Below, in pieces: positions 7,527-16,277 of a DNA stretch of 64,000 bases. The notes under the pieces are model-generated. The model searched no databases and had not been told where the DNA came from. It was given only the letters and a program-made list of their open reading frames with translations. Position numbers and translations under genes: made by a program. This DNA is from Brevibacillus_D fluminis_A (lineage in GTDB: Bacteria; Bacillota; Bacilli; Brevibacillales; Brevibacillaceae), in assembly GCF_052072235.1 (NCBI RefSeq), contig NZ_CM125436.1, positions 738,001-802,000 of the forward strand, in the 5' to 3' direction. The first letter of the stretch is position 1. Each line of letters begins with the position of its first letter.

Positions 7527-8749
7527 CCTACCAAACCATCAACAACGTCCGCGTCTGGGGAAACCCGGACCAGGGAGCTTTGGCGCAGGCGAAAACGTGC
7601 GCGGAGCATGGCAATGTGCTGCAGGCACTCCTGATGGCGGACCACCATAAAGGGTACAGCCAGCCGATCGGCGGTGTCATCGCGTACGACGGGCAAATTT
7701 CGCCGTCGGGGGTCGGCTATGACATCGCTTGCGGCAACAAGGCGGTGCGGACGAATTTGCAGGCGGCGGACATCGCGCCGCAGCTGCCGAAAATCATGGA
7801 CAAAATCGCCAAACGCATCTCCTTTGGCGTCGGACGCAAAAACAAAGACCCGATCGACCACGAGATGTTTTATGATCCGGACTGGTCGGTCTATGCCGCG
7901 ATCGGGAGGCAGGAGCACGACAGGCTGAAGGCATTGGCCCGCGATCAGCTGGGGACGGTCGGATCGGGCAATCATTATGTCGACTTGTTTGAAGAAGTCG
8001 GCACCGGACGGCTGTGGATCGGCAATCATTTCGGCAGCAGGGGGTTCGGCCACAAGACGGCCAGCGGCTTCATGAATTTGGCGGTAGGCCGGCCGTTTGC
8101 AGCCAATGCGCCGGGGGAATCGATGGACCAGCCGCCGGTTTTGCTGGAGATGGGAAGCGAGCTTGGCGACATGTATTACCGTGCGATGAAGCTGGCTGGG
8201 CAATATGCATATGCAGGACGGGATTACGTGATTGAGCAGGTGCTCGCCATTCTCGGGGCTGAAGCGGATTTTGAGGTGCACAACCATCATAACTACGCCT
8301 GGAAAGAAACGCACGGCGGCAAGGAGGCGATCGTCGTGCGAAAAGGGGCGACGCCATCCGCGCCGGGCCAGCTCGGGTTCATCGGCGGGAGCATGGGGGA
8401 CATTTCCGTCATCGTCAGAGGCAAAGACACCGATGAAAACCGCGATGCCTTTTACAGCACGGTACATGGCGCCGGGCGGATCATGAGCCGCACGCAGGCT
8501 GCAGGCAAGCTGAACTGGAAGACGCGGAAGCGCTCCGGCGGGCTCATCACGCCAGAGCAGATGCGCGATGCCGTCCGCACTTTCGGCGTGGAGCTGCGGG
8601 GAGCAGGCACGGATGAAAGCCCGTTCGTGTACCGCAAACTGCAAGAAGTGCTTGATGCGCATCGGGAGACCATCGATGTGCTGCATGTGCTCAAGCCGAT
8701 CGGCGTGTGCATGGCGGGGGACAATGAGTTTGATCCATACAAAGATTGA
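7523..8749 (+). CDS. rtcB: RNA-splicing ligase RtcB (3'-phosphate/2',3'-cyclic phosphate RNA ligase)
   Basis: The 408-residue protein matches RtcB throughout. RtcB joins RNA ends bearing 2',3'-cyclic phosphate or 3'-phosphate to 5'-OH ends using GTP and Mn2+. The metal-binding motifs are intact: GVGYDIACGNK (~residues 63-73, Asp and Cys ligands), GSGNHYVD (~148), IGNHFGSRG (~168) and HNHHNYAWKE (~253). The histidine that becomes guanylylated is in VHGAGR near residue 315, and the C-terminal VLHVLKPIGVCMAG is typical. It is the last gene of the Ro60-RlaP operon, overlapping the previous gene by four bases and followed by a strong terminator. RtcB with RlaP and Ro60 points to repair or recycling of cleaved RNAs such as tRNA or rRNA. 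Confidence 0.97.
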   Translation: MTYQTINNVRVWGNPDQGALAQAKTCAEHGNVLQALLMADHHKGYSQPIGGVIAYDGQISPSGVGYDIACGNKAVRTNLQAADIAPQLPKIMDKIAKRISFGVGRKNKDPIDHEMFYDPDWSVYAAIGRQEHDRLKALARDQLGTVGSGNHYVDLFEEVGTGRLWIGNHFGSRGFGHKTASGFMNLAVGRPFAANAPGESMDQPPVLLEMGSELGDMYYRAMKLAGQYAYAGRDYVIEQVLAILGAEADFEVHNHHNYAWKETHGGKEAIVVRKGATPSAPGQLGFIGGSMGDISVIVRGKDTDENRDAFYSTVHGAGRIMSRTQAAGKLNWKTRKRSGGLITPEQMRDAVRTFGVELRGAGTDESPFVYRKLQEVLDAHRETIDVLHVLKPIGVCMAGDNEFDPYKD

Positions 8750-8772
8750 TGCAGCAGCGAGATGAACGATAA

Positions 8773-8818
8773 GCAAAAAAAGCCGTTTCCGATCCATGAC
8801 CGGAAGCGGTTTTTTTGC
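8773..8818 (+). terminator. Rho-independent terminator of the RNA-repair operon
   Basis: The stem GCCGTTTCCG pairs imperfectly with CGGAAGCGGT and is flanked by A-rich and T-rich tracts (TTTTTTT), starting about 24 bases after the rtcB stop codon. The A tract on the other side would let it work in both directions. Confidence 0.85.
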
Positions 8819-8923
8819 GTTGGAGACAAGTGAATCCGGCGGAGGGATTTTTTGCAATAGAAAAACAATCCAGAACCACTCGACTCTTTGAATTTACTAT
8901 GCTATCATGATGACTTGTTAATG

Positions 8924-8939
8924 CTTTACTACAGTAAAG
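8924..8939. promoter_or_regulatory. Palindrome upstream of amino-acid ABC operon, possible operator
   Basis: CTTTACT-AC-AGTAAAG is a perfect 7-bp dyad 54 bases before the substrate-binding protein start. It could be an operator for an amino-acid-responsive repressor or a short hairpin in the leader. No matching site was seen elsewhere in the window. Confidence 0.35.
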
Positions 8940-8992
8940 GTATCTGAACCAAAAAAATGGCGCGCTGCGCCGTCGTTTTCAGGAGGATTATC

Positions 8993-9772
8993 ATGAAAAA
9001 ATTTGCAGCCCTTTCTTTTGCATTGGTCTTCATGCTTTCCATTATTACCGGCTGTTCCACCTCGACTTCCGCACCTGCGGGCGAAAAGAAACTGGTCATC
9101 GGCGTTGACGACAAATTCGCGCCAATGGGCTTCCGCGATGAACAAAATAACCTGGTCGGCTTTGATATTGATTACGCCAAAGCAGCGGCAGAAAAAATGG
9201 GATACAAGGCTGAATTCCAGCCAATCGACTGGTCTGCGAAAGAATCCGAACTCAACAGCGGACGGATCGACTTGATCTGGAACGGCTACACGATCACAGA
9301 CGAACGCAAACAAAAAGTATTGTTCACCAAGCCATATTTGAAAAACAGCCAGGTGATCATGACGATGAAAAACGCGCCAATCGGCAAGCTGGATCATTTG
9401 GCGGGCAAGGTAGTCGGCCTGCAATCGCTCTCCTCTGCCGCAGATGCGCTCGATGCCAACGAAATCAAAGGCAAAATCAAAACCGTTACCGAATTCCCTG
9501 ACAACGTGCTCGCGCTGTCCGACCTGAAAATCGGCCGTGTGGATGCGGTCGTCATCGATGAGGTCGTTGCGGAATATTACATGTCCAAAGAAAAAGACAC
9601 CTACAAGCTGCTCGACGAATCGCTCGCACCGGAAGAGTACGGAGTCGGCGTGAAAAAAGGAAATGAAGATTTGCTGAACAAGCTGCAAACCGCGCTGGAT
9701 GAGCTGAACAAGGATGGCAGCGCAGCGAAGATTTCCGAGAAGTGGTTTGGCGAGGACAAGGTACTGAAGTAA
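8993..9772 (+). CDS. Amino-acid ABC transporter substrate-binding lipoprotein
   Basis: Translation starts at the ATG at 8993 (AGGAGGA upstream), giving 259 residues; an in-frame extension to 8957 lacks a site. The signal peptide MKKFAALSFALVFMLSIITGC ends in a lipobox with the lipidated Cys at residue 21. The rest is a periplasmic-binding-protein type 2 fold of family 3: KLVIGVDDKFAPMGFRDEQ, LVGFDIDYAKAAAEKMGY, GRIDLIWNGYTITDERK. Such proteins deliver polar amino acids such as cystine, glutamine or arginine; the substrate cannot be told. The permease and ATPase genes follow after a hairpin, so the binding protein is probably made in excess over the membrane parts. Confidence 0.92.
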   Translation: MKKFAALSFALVFMLSIITGCSTSTSAPAGEKKLVIGVDDKFAPMGFRDEQNNLVGFDIDYAKAAAEKMGYKAEFQPIDWSAKESELNSGRIDLIWNGYTITDERKQKVLFTKPYLKNSQVIMTMKNAPIGKLDHLAGKVVGLQSLSSAADALDANEIKGKIKTVTEFPDNVLALSDLKIGRVDAVVIDEVVAEYYMSKEKDTYKLLDESLAPEEYGVGVKKGNEDLLNKLQTALDELNKDGSAAKISEKWFGEDKVLK

Positions 9773-9806
9773 GCAAATTTTGCTGAGCGAACGCAGCAAC
9801 CGATCG

Positions 9807-9845
9807 AAACCGGACGGCTACCATATGTCCGGTTTGGTTTTTTTC
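9807..9845 (+). terminator. Intra-operon terminator or attenuating hairpin
   Basis: AAACCGGAC pairs with GTCCGGTTT across an 11-base loop and is followed by GGTTTTTTT. It lies between the binding-protein gene and its permease, a common place for a partial terminator that raises binding-protein levels. Confidence 0.75.
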
Positions 9846-9892
9846 GTGTAGGAACGTTTTACGTAGTTTTTTCCGGATAGGAGCAAATGTAC

Positions 9893-10552
9893 ATGAGCCT
9901 CGAATACTTGCAAAAAATCATCATGCCCCTCCTGCAAGGGGCGGAAATGACAGTGCTGCTGTTTTTGATTGCCGTCGTCCTGTCGATCCCATTGGGATTT
10001 TTGTTCACTCTGATGGCAAACAGCAAAAACAAGGCGCTCGTCTGGTTTGCCAATACGTACATCTACGTCATGCGCGGAACGCCGCTAATGCTGCAGCTGC
10101 TTTTTATCTGCTTTGGCTTGCCGATCATTCCGTTCGTCGGCGAATATTTGGTTATGGACCGTTTTGTGGCGGCGTGTCTGGGCTTTGTGCTGAACTATGC
10201 GGCCTATTTCGCGGAGATTTTCCGCGGCGGGCTGCTTGCGATCGACAAAGGGCAGTATGAAGCTGCACAGGTGCTCGGCTTCAACCGATGGCAGATGACG
10301 ACCAAGATCATCCTGCCGCAAATGTTCCGCATCGCACTCCCGGCGGTATCCAACGAATCGATCACCTTGATCAAGGATACGGCGCTTCTCTACGCCGTGG
10401 CCGTGCCGGAGCTGCTGCATTTTGCGCAGACGGCGGTAAACCGCGATTTCACCATCGTGCCGTTTTTCATCGCGGGGGTCATTTATTTGCTGATGACGCT
10501 TCTATTGACGGCGTTTTTCAAATGGCTGGAGAGAAAGTTCACATTCGAATAA
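9893..10552 (+). CDS. Amino-acid ABC transporter permease (HisM/GlnP family)
   Basis: I chose the ATG at 9893 (AGGAG nine bases upstream) over the ATG at 9887, which is too close to that site; this gives 219 residues. The protein has about five membrane segments, beginning with MTVLLFLIAVVLSIPLGFLF, and the EAA coupling loop EAAQVLGFNRWQMTTKIILP that docks to the ATPase. RGTPLMLQLLFICFGLP is typical of polar-amino-acid permeases. It would act as a homodimer with the ATPase encoded 15 bases downstream and the lipoprotein encoded upstream. Confidence 0.93.
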   Translation: MSLEYLQKIIMPLLQGAEMTVLLFLIAVVLSIPLGFLFTLMANSKNKALVWFANTYIYVMRGTPLMLQLLFICFGLPIIPFVGEYLVMDRFVAACLGFVLNYAAYFAEIFRGGLLAIDKGQYEAAQVLGFNRWQMTTKIILPQMFRIALPAVSNESITLIKDTALLYAVAVPELLHFAQTAVNRDFTIVPFFIAGVIYLLMTLLLTAFFKWLERKFTFE

Positions 10553-10567
10553 AGGACTGGCTGACAT

Positions 10568-11311
10568 ATGGCAATGATTCAAGTGACGAACCTGAAAAAG
10601 TCTTTCGGCAATCTGGATGTGCTGAAGAATGTCACGTTTGACGTGGAGAAAAATGACGTGGTTGCGGTAATCGGGCCTTCCGGTTCGGGGAAAAGCACGA
10701 TGCTGCGCAGCCTTGTTCACCTGGAGCAAATCGACGGGGGAAGCATCGCGGTGCAAGACCGGTTTTTGGTCAAGGACGGGAGCTATTCCAGCCCGCAAGA
10801 AATCAAGCGCATCACCGGGAAGATGGGGATGGTGTTCCAGCATTTCAACTTGTTCCCGCATTTGACCGTGCTTGAAAATCTGGAGATCGCCCCGCGTGTC
10901 GTAAAAGGTGAAGCAGCTGCGGAGATCCGCCGTAAAAGCATGGAGCTGTTGGAAAAGGTGGGCTTGGCAGTGAAGGCGGATGTGTATCCGGCCAAGCTGT
11001 CTGGCGGGCAGAAGCAGCGGGTCGCCATCGCGCGGGCATTGATGATGAACCCGGATATCATGCTGTTCGATGAACCGACATCGGCGCTCGATCCCGAGTT
11101 GACGGGCGAGGTGCTGCAGGTGATCAAGCAGCTGGCGCTGGAGCATATGACCATGATCGTAGTGACGCATGAAATGGGCTTTGCCAAAGAGGTCGCCGGC
11201 AAAGTGATGTTCATGGATCATGGCGAGGTCATCGAATCCGGCACGCCGGAGCAGCTGTTCAACAACCCGCAGCATGAGCGGACAAAAGCGTTTTTAAACC
11301 GTGTGATTTAA
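10568..11311 (+). CDS. Amino-acid ABC transporter ATP-binding protein (GlnQ family)
   Basis: The 247-residue protein has Walker A GPSGSGKST (~residues 36-44), Q-loop VFQHFNLFPHLT, signature LSGGQKQRVAIARAL, Walker B IMLFDEPTSALDPE and H-loop VVTHEMGFA. It powers import through the adjacent permease. The upstream spacing of 15 bases and shared strand mark it as the last gene of the importer. A weak hairpin (GGACG/CGTCC) with a T run follows at about 11319-11355. Confidence 0.95.
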   Translation: MAMIQVTNLKKSFGNLDVLKNVTFDVEKNDVVAVIGPSGSGKSTMLRSLVHLEQIDGGSIAVQDRFLVKDGSYSSPQEIKRITGKMGMVFQHFNLFPHLTVLENLEIAPRVVKGEAAAEIRRKSMELLEKVGLAVKADVYPAKLSGGQKQRVAIARALMMNPDIMLFDEPTSALDPELTGEVLQVIKQLALEHMTMIVVTHEMGFAKEVAGKVMFMDHGEVIESGTPEQLFNNPQHERTKAFLNRVI

Positions 11312-11467
11312 CCTGAAGGACGTAAAAGGCCACTGGCTTGATGCGTCCCTTTTTTCTTTTGTGGAAGGGTTTTTCCGCTTTCGACAAGGACATGCCGGCT
11401 GTGTAGAGAATTTTTAAAAATTATCAACAATTGTGCAAACAGGTTGAGGAAGAGAAGGGAGCAAATC

Positions 11468-14158
11468 ATGCGATACAAGACACGAATGTTCGTTGGATTT
11501 GGAGCATTTTTGATCATGCTCTTGGTGCTGCTTGCGATTATCTCCAGCATCCTGACCGATCTGAACAAAAACATCAACGAAATTGTTGATGATCGGTATG
11601 TCAAATTAAAGGCGGTTAATGCGATCCAAAATCATGTGAACAATATGAGCCGGTGGATCAACAGCATTGTTTTGGACGAAACGAAAGAATCTGTGGACGC
11701 GGACATGCGGGCTTATGATCAGGCCACGATCGAAATTACGCAGTCCATGCAATTTTTGCAAAACAAGATTTTGAATGAGCAGGCGAGACTGAATTTGGCG
11801 ATAGTGACCAAGGAAATCGCAGCCTATGAGCAGAAAGCCGATGACGTGATCGAGCTTGTCAAAGCAGGAAAGAAGGAGCAGGCGGTCGCGCTGGTCAATG
11901 GGGCCATGCGTACAGAACGCGACGACATGTTCGAAAAAATGGATGAGCTGAAAGCGATGCAGGAGACGCTGATGGATGAGGCGTATGCCAGCGCGAAGGA
12001 GAAGTACGATTTCATCCGCATGATCGCGTTCGCCTTTACCATACTGGGAGCACTGGTCGGGTTGATCATCGCCGCCTGGGTCATCCGGGGGATCAGCAGG
12101 AGCTTGAGGGAGATCGCTTCGGTGATCACCTCTGTCGCTTTCAACAATGTCAAAAATCTGCCGCGCATGCAGGTCAAAACGAAGGACGAGATCGGCGAAA
12201 TCGCTAGAGCCTACAACGAGATGGCGGAAACGCTGGAAGAGCATGTCGAGCAGGAGGACGAATACAAGGAGGCCATGCAGGAGCACAACTGGCTGAAAAC
12301 GCAAATTGCGGAAATCTCAAAAGGCTGTCAGGAAGTCCAGGACATCAGCAGGCTGTCACAGTTTCTGATCAGCAAGCTGACACCGTTGGTGGGCGGAAGC
12401 TATGGGGTTTTGTATACGCGGGAGGGGAGTGCGGACTCGCTCACCCTGGTTAAATCGGGAACGTATGCCATCGGCAAGCAGCTGTCGGCTGAGAAGACGA
12501 TTGATGTGGGCGAAGGGATGATCGGGCAATGTGTCCTGGAAAACAAGCCGATCTATCTCGCGCAAATTCCGCCGAACTATTTCAAAATCGGCTCGGCGCT
12601 GGGAAATCTGGAGCCGACCACGCTGATTATCCTGCCGATTCCGTATGAAGGAAAGGTGTTGGCCGTATTGGAAATCGCGTCCTTGTATGAGTTCAGCCCG
12701 CTGCAGCAAAACCTGCTGCATGAGATTACGAGCAGCATCGGCGCGACATTCAGCAGCATGTACAAGCATATGCAGGTGGTGAACTTGCTGCGCGAATCGC
12801 AGACATTGACCGAGGAGCTGCAAAGCCAGTCGGAAGAGCTGCGCTTGCAGCAGGAGGAGTTGCGCAGCATCAATGAAAAGCTGGAGGAGCAGTACAAGAG
12901 CGCGGAGTTGAAGGCGAAAGAGCTGGAAAAGGCCAAGGAAGTGCTGGAGGACAACGAGGTGCAGATCAAGCAGGCTTCCCGGTACAAATCCGAGTTTTTG
13001 GCCAATATGTCGCATGAATTGCGGACGCCGTTAAACAGCTTGCTCATCCTCGCGCAAATTTTGGCGGAAAACAAAGAGCAAAATCTGACGGAGAAGCAGG
13101 TCGAATTCGCCAAAACGATCTATTCGTCCGGCAATAATCTGCTGCTTTTGATCAATGATATTCTCGATTTGACCAAAGTGGAATCCGGAAAAATGGAGAT
13201 TCATCCAGCCGAGCTGAAGCTGCAGGAGATTCTCGATTATGCGGAGCGCAGCTTTCGGCCGATTGCCCAGCAGAAGCAGCTGTCTTTTACCGTCGCGATG
13301 GATGAGAATGTGCCGCAGTCGATTGTGACCGATGAGCAGCGGCTGCAGCAAATCATCGCCAACCTTTTATCCAACGCATTCAAATTCACCAGTGCGGGCA
13401 GCGTTCATTTTCATATTACCCTGCAGGAAACGGAGGAAGGCAGCAACCTGGCCTTTTTGGTGCGCGATACCGGCTGCGGCATCTCGTCTGACAAGCAGAC
13501 GATCATCTTTGAGGCGTTTGCGCAAGGGGATGGCACCACGAGCCGCAAATATGGCGGAACCGGGCTGGGACTTTCCATCAGCCGGGAGCTGGCGCAGCTG
13601 TTGGGCGGCTTCATCCAGGTGGAAAGCGTCGAGGGCATCGGCAGCAGCTTTACGCTGTATGTGCCGCTTTCGCGAAAGGCGGAATCAGCCGTCCTGGGCG
13701 CGGACGCGTATGTACTCGCACCGGTAGCGGCGAGCGCGGCCGAGCAGACGGAGGCGGACGCCGAAAAAGACCGAGAGGAAGGCGTGGCGGGGCGGAATGT
13801 ACTGATTGTCGATGATGATATGCGCAATATTTTCGCGCTTACGGCCGCATTGGAGGAACGCGGGATGAATGTCTTCTTCGCCGAAAATGGACGTGAAGGC
13901 ATTCTGGTGCTCCAGGAAAATCCGTTTATCGACATCGTGCTGATGGATATTATGATGCCTGAGATGGACGGATACGAGACGATTGAAGCGATCCGCAACG
14001 ATCCGGGGTTTCATCATTTGCCGATCATCGCCCTGACGGCAAAAGCGATGAAGCATGACAGGGCGAAGTGTATGGAAGCGGGGGCTTCCGATTATATCAG
14101 CAAACCGGTCAATGTCGAGCAACTGATCTCGTTGATGCGGGTATGGCTGTATCGATAG
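11468..14158 (+). CDS. Hybrid sensor histidine kinase (TM-HAMP-GAF-HisKA-HATPase-REC)
   Basis: Translation starts at the ATG at 11468 (AAGGGAG upstream), 896 residues. Membrane segments lie at about residues 7-29 and 180-205 and enclose an extracellular four-helix sensor. A HAMP domain follows (~205-265), then a GAF-like domain (~290-445) and a Glu/Gln-rich coiled coil (~455-510). The phosphoacceptor histidine is in FLANMSHELRTPLNSL near residue 515. The ATP-binding domain has NLLSNAFKFT, DTGCGIS and GGTGLGLSIS. The C-terminal receiver (NVLIVDDDM, phosphorylatable Asp in IVLMDIMMPEMDG near residue 827) is complete. A CheR-type methyltransferase gene follows directly, so the kinase sensor and CheR may form one signalling unit. 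The input is unknown. Confidence 0.93.
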   Translation: MRYKTRMFVGFGAFLIMLLVLLAIISSILTDLNKNINEIVDDRYVKLKAVNAIQNHVNNMSRWINSIVLDETKESVDADMRAYDQATIEITQSMQFLQNKILNEQARLNLAIVTKEIAAYEQKADDVIELVKAGKKEQAVALVNGAMRTERDDMFEKMDELKAMQETLMDEAYASAKEKYDFIRMIAFAFTILGALVGLIIAAWVIRGISRSLREIASVITSVAFNNVKNLPRMQVKTKDEIGEIARAYNEMAETLEEHVEQEDEYKEAMQEHNWLKTQIAEISKGCQEVQDISRLSQFLISKLTPLVGGSYGVLYTREGSADSLTLVKSGTYAIGKQLSAEKTIDVGEGMIGQCVLENKPIYLAQIPPNYFKIGSALGNLEPTTLIILPIPYEGKVLAVLEIASLYEFSPLQQNLLHEITSSIGATFSSMYKHMQVVNLLRESQTLTEELQSQSEELRLQQEELRSINEKLEEQYKSAELKAKELEKAKEVLEDNEVQIKQASRYKSEFLANMSHELRTPLNSLLILAQILAENKEQNLTEKQVEFAKTIYSSGNNLLLLINDILDLTKVESGKMEIHPAELKLQEILDYAERSFRPIAQQKQLSFTVAMDENVPQSIVTDEQRLQQIIANLLSNAFKFTSAGSVHFHITLQETEEGSNLAFLVRDTGCGISSDKQTIIFEAFAQGDGTTSRKYGGTGLGLSISRELAQLLGGFIQVESVEGIGSSFTLYVPLSRKAESAVLGADAYVLAPVAASAAEQTEADAEKDREEGVAGRNVLIVDDDMRNIFALTAALEERGMNVFFAENGREGILVLQENPFIDIVLMDIMMPEMDGYETIEAIRNDPGFHHLPIIALTAKAMKHDRAKCMEAGASDYISKPVNVEQLISLMRVWLYR

Positions 14159-14170
14159 GAGGGAGCGGCG

Positions 14171-15028
14171 ATTCCAGACGAGAGACGCGCAGCGCTTGGG
14201 CCAGAGACAAGCGATGAGTTGGAGAAGATTGAGATTGGGCTGTTATTGGAAGGGATTTATCGACAATATGGCTATGATTATCGCAACTACACCTATTCTT
14301 CCATTCGGCGCAGAATCAGGTACCGCATGCGGATTGAGAATCTCCAGACCGTTTCGGGGCTGCAGGAGAAGGTTTTGCACGATCCCAAAGTATTGGACAA
14401 ACTGGTCGCCGATTTTTCGATCAATGTAACCGAGATGTTCCGCGACCCGGGCTTTTTTCTTTGCTTTCGCCAAAACGTTGTGCCTGCCTTGCGCGAGCTT
14501 CCATTTATCCGGATTTGGCATGCCGGCTGCTCGACGGGGCAGGAGGTGTTTTCCATGGCGATTTTGCTTCACGAGGAAGGACTTTTGCAAAAAACGCGGC
14601 TGTATGGGACCGATATGAGCGAACAAGTGCTGAAGCGGGCCAAAATAGGCAGCTTTCCGATCGAGAAAATGAAGCTGTATACGAAAAATTACATGCAGGC
14701 TGGGGGAACTCGCGCGTTCTCGGAATATTACAGCGTCAAAAACGATACGGTTGTGTTTGAGCCGTTTTTAAAAGAGTACATGGTGTTCGGACAGCACAAC
14801 CTTGTCACGGACCGATCTTTCAACGAGTTTCATGTGATCATTTGCCGCAATGTCATGATTTATTTCAATGAGAGCCTTCAGAACCATGTTCACGAATTGA
14901 TGTACGAGAGCCTTTGCGCAGACGGCTTTCTGGGGCTTGGGGACAAGGAAGGAGTTGCCTTTACACGATTTGCAGATCGCTATGAAGAAGTGGACAGAAC
15001 CCAGAAACTCTACCGAAAAATCAAGTGA
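14171..15028 (+). CDS. CheR-type protein-glutamate methyltransferase, probable ATT start
   Basis: CheR enzymes transfer methyl groups from S-adenosylmethionine to receptor glutamates. Seen here: an N-terminal helical domain (GYDYRNYTYSSIRRRIRYRM), INVTEMFRDPGFF, the SAM-binding IRIWHAGCSTGQEVFSMAI, GTDMSEQVL and IICRNVMIYFNESLQ. No ATG or GTG occurs in frame after the preceding in-frame stop. An ATT at 14171 lies seven bases behind a perfect GGAGG and would give 285 residues; the first TTG (14219, 269 residues) has no such site. I therefore propose ATT, as known for infC, without proof. The gene follows the hybrid kinase after 12 bases and has no receptor gene nearby. Confidence 0.85.
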   Translation: MPDERRAALGPETSDELEKIEIGLLLEGIYRQYGYDYRNYTYSSIRRRIRYRMRIENLQTVSGLQEKVLHDPKVLDKLVADFSINVTEMFRDPGFFLCFRQNVVPALRELPFIRIWHAGCSTGQEVFSMAILLHEEGLLQKTRLYGTDMSEQVLKRAKIGSFPIEKMKLYTKNYMQAGGTRAFSEYYSVKNDTVVFEPFLKEYMVFGQHNLVTDRSFNEFHVIICRNVMIYFNESLQNHVHELMYESLCADGFLGLGDKEGVAFTRFADRYEEVDRTQKLYRKIK

Positions 15029-15041
15029 CAGCCGCAAGCTG

Positions 15042-15191
15042 ATTCCCCTGAGCAGAAGGGGAGCGGAGACGGGATTGGGACTGGCGGTCTGCTACAGCAT
15101 CGCCAACCGGCACCATGCCAAAATCGAGGTCAGCACCAGCCGCAAAGGGAGCGTTTTCACGGTTTGCCTGCCGATTCCGCAGGACGAATAG
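15042..15191 (+). pseudogene. C-terminal scrap of a histidine kinase ATPase domain
   Basis: In a frame different from CheR, about 45 codons read AETGLGLAVCYSIANRHHAKIEV, then SRKGSVFTVCLPIPQ and a stop. This is the G2 box and last strands of a HATPase_c domain. The rest of such a kinase (phosphoacceptor, N box, G1 box) is missing, and there is no own start site. A deletion that joined the end of CheR to the end of a neighbouring PAS-type kinase would explain it. Confidence 0.7.
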
Positions 15192-15301
15192 GAGGGCGGC
15201 AGGCGGAGCGAAAGTGCACGGAAGTGTTCGAGCCACTTGAGAATTCATGGGGCAATGCGGTTAAATAGAGGGCAAGAGGAAATGCCAAGGAGGAAATGCG
15301 C

Positions 15302-16255
15302 ATGTCAACTCACGAACTCGCAACCTTTGCCGGCGGCTGCTTTTGGTGCATGGTCAAACCATTTGACGAACAGCCGGGTATTATCAAGGTTATATCGGGT
15401 TATACCGGCGGAACGGTAGAAAATCCAACCTACAAGCAAGTATGCTCCGAGACAACCGGACATTATGAAGCCGTGCAGATCACCTTTGATCCGGCGGTCT
15501 TCTCCTATCAACGATTACTGGAGCTGTTTTGGCAGCAAATCGATCCGACCGATGCCGGCGGCCAATTTTATGATCGAGGCGATTCGTACCGGACCGCGAT
15601 TTTTTATCACAGCGAGGAGCAGCGCGAGCAGGCGGAGGCGTCCAAGCAGGCATTGGAGGCGAGCGGCCGGTTTTCCAAGCCGATCGTGACGCAGATTTTG
15701 CCGGCGGGCCCTTTTTATGAGGCGGAGGAGTATCATCAAGATTATTACAAAAAAAATCCGTTTCGCTACAAAATGTATCGCACAGGCTCGGGCCGCGACA
15801 AGTTCATCAAGGCGCACTGGAAAGATGACAAGGCCGAGCAGGAGCTGCGCAAACGGCTGACGCCCATGCAATATGAAGTGACGCAAAACAATGCGACCGA
15901 GCCGCCGTTTCGCAATGAGTATTGGGACAACAAGGCGGAGGGCATCTATGTCGATATCGTCTCCGGCGTTCCGCTGTTCAGCTCGCTGGACAAATTCGAT
16001 TCCGGCTGCGGCTGGCCGAGCTTTACGAAACCGCTCGACGAGGAGGAAGTCAAGGAAGAGCTTGATGTGACGCACAACATGGTGCGCACAGAGGTGCGCA
16101 GCGTCACAGCGGATTCGCACCTGGGCCACGTATTCGAGGATGGTCCTGAGCCGACGGGACTGCGTTACTGCATCAATTCCGCCGCGCTCCGCTTTATTCC
16201 GAAAAGCGAGATGGAGAAGGAAGGCTACGGCAAGTATTTGGTTTTGTTCGATTGA
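15302..16255 (+). CDS. msrAB: Bifunctional peptide methionine sulfoxide reductase MsrA-MsrB
   Basis: I chose the ATG at 15302 (AAGGAGG eight bases upstream) rather than 15296; the protein has 317 residues. The N-terminal half is MsrA, with the catalytic cysteine in FAGGCFWC (residues ~9-16) and ISGYTGG, reducing the S epimer of methionine sulfoxide. The C-terminal half is MsrB, with SGCGWPSF and the catalytic cysteine in RYCINSAAL, acting on the R epimer. The CxxC zinc pairs of some MsrB proteins are absent, which places it in the zinc-free class. It lacks a signal peptide and should be cytosolic. A strong terminator follows. Confidence 0.95.
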   Translation: MSTHELATFAGGCFWCMVKPFDEQPGIIKVISGYTGGTVENPTYKQVCSETTGHYEAVQITFDPAVFSYQRLLELFWQQIDPTDAGGQFYDRGDSYRTAIFYHSEEQREQAEASKQALEASGRFSKPIVTQILPAGPFYEAEEYHQDYYKKNPFRYKMYRTGSGRDKFIKAHWKDDKAEQELRKRLTPMQYEVTQNNATEPPFRNEYWDNKAEGIYVDIVSGVPLFSSLDKFDSGCGWPSFTKPLDEEEVKEELDVTHNMVRTEVRSVTADSHLGHVFEDGPEPTGLRYCINSAALRFIPKSEMEKEGYGKYLVLFD

Positions 16256-16277
16256 ACAGAATAAAAGAAAAGCGTGA

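Noticed and set aside
7124..8857. Long minus-strand frame (577 codons) opposite rtcB
   Set aside because: It is a shadow of the RtcB reading frame in GC-rich sequence; its translation has no recognisable domain and it has no ribosome binding site.
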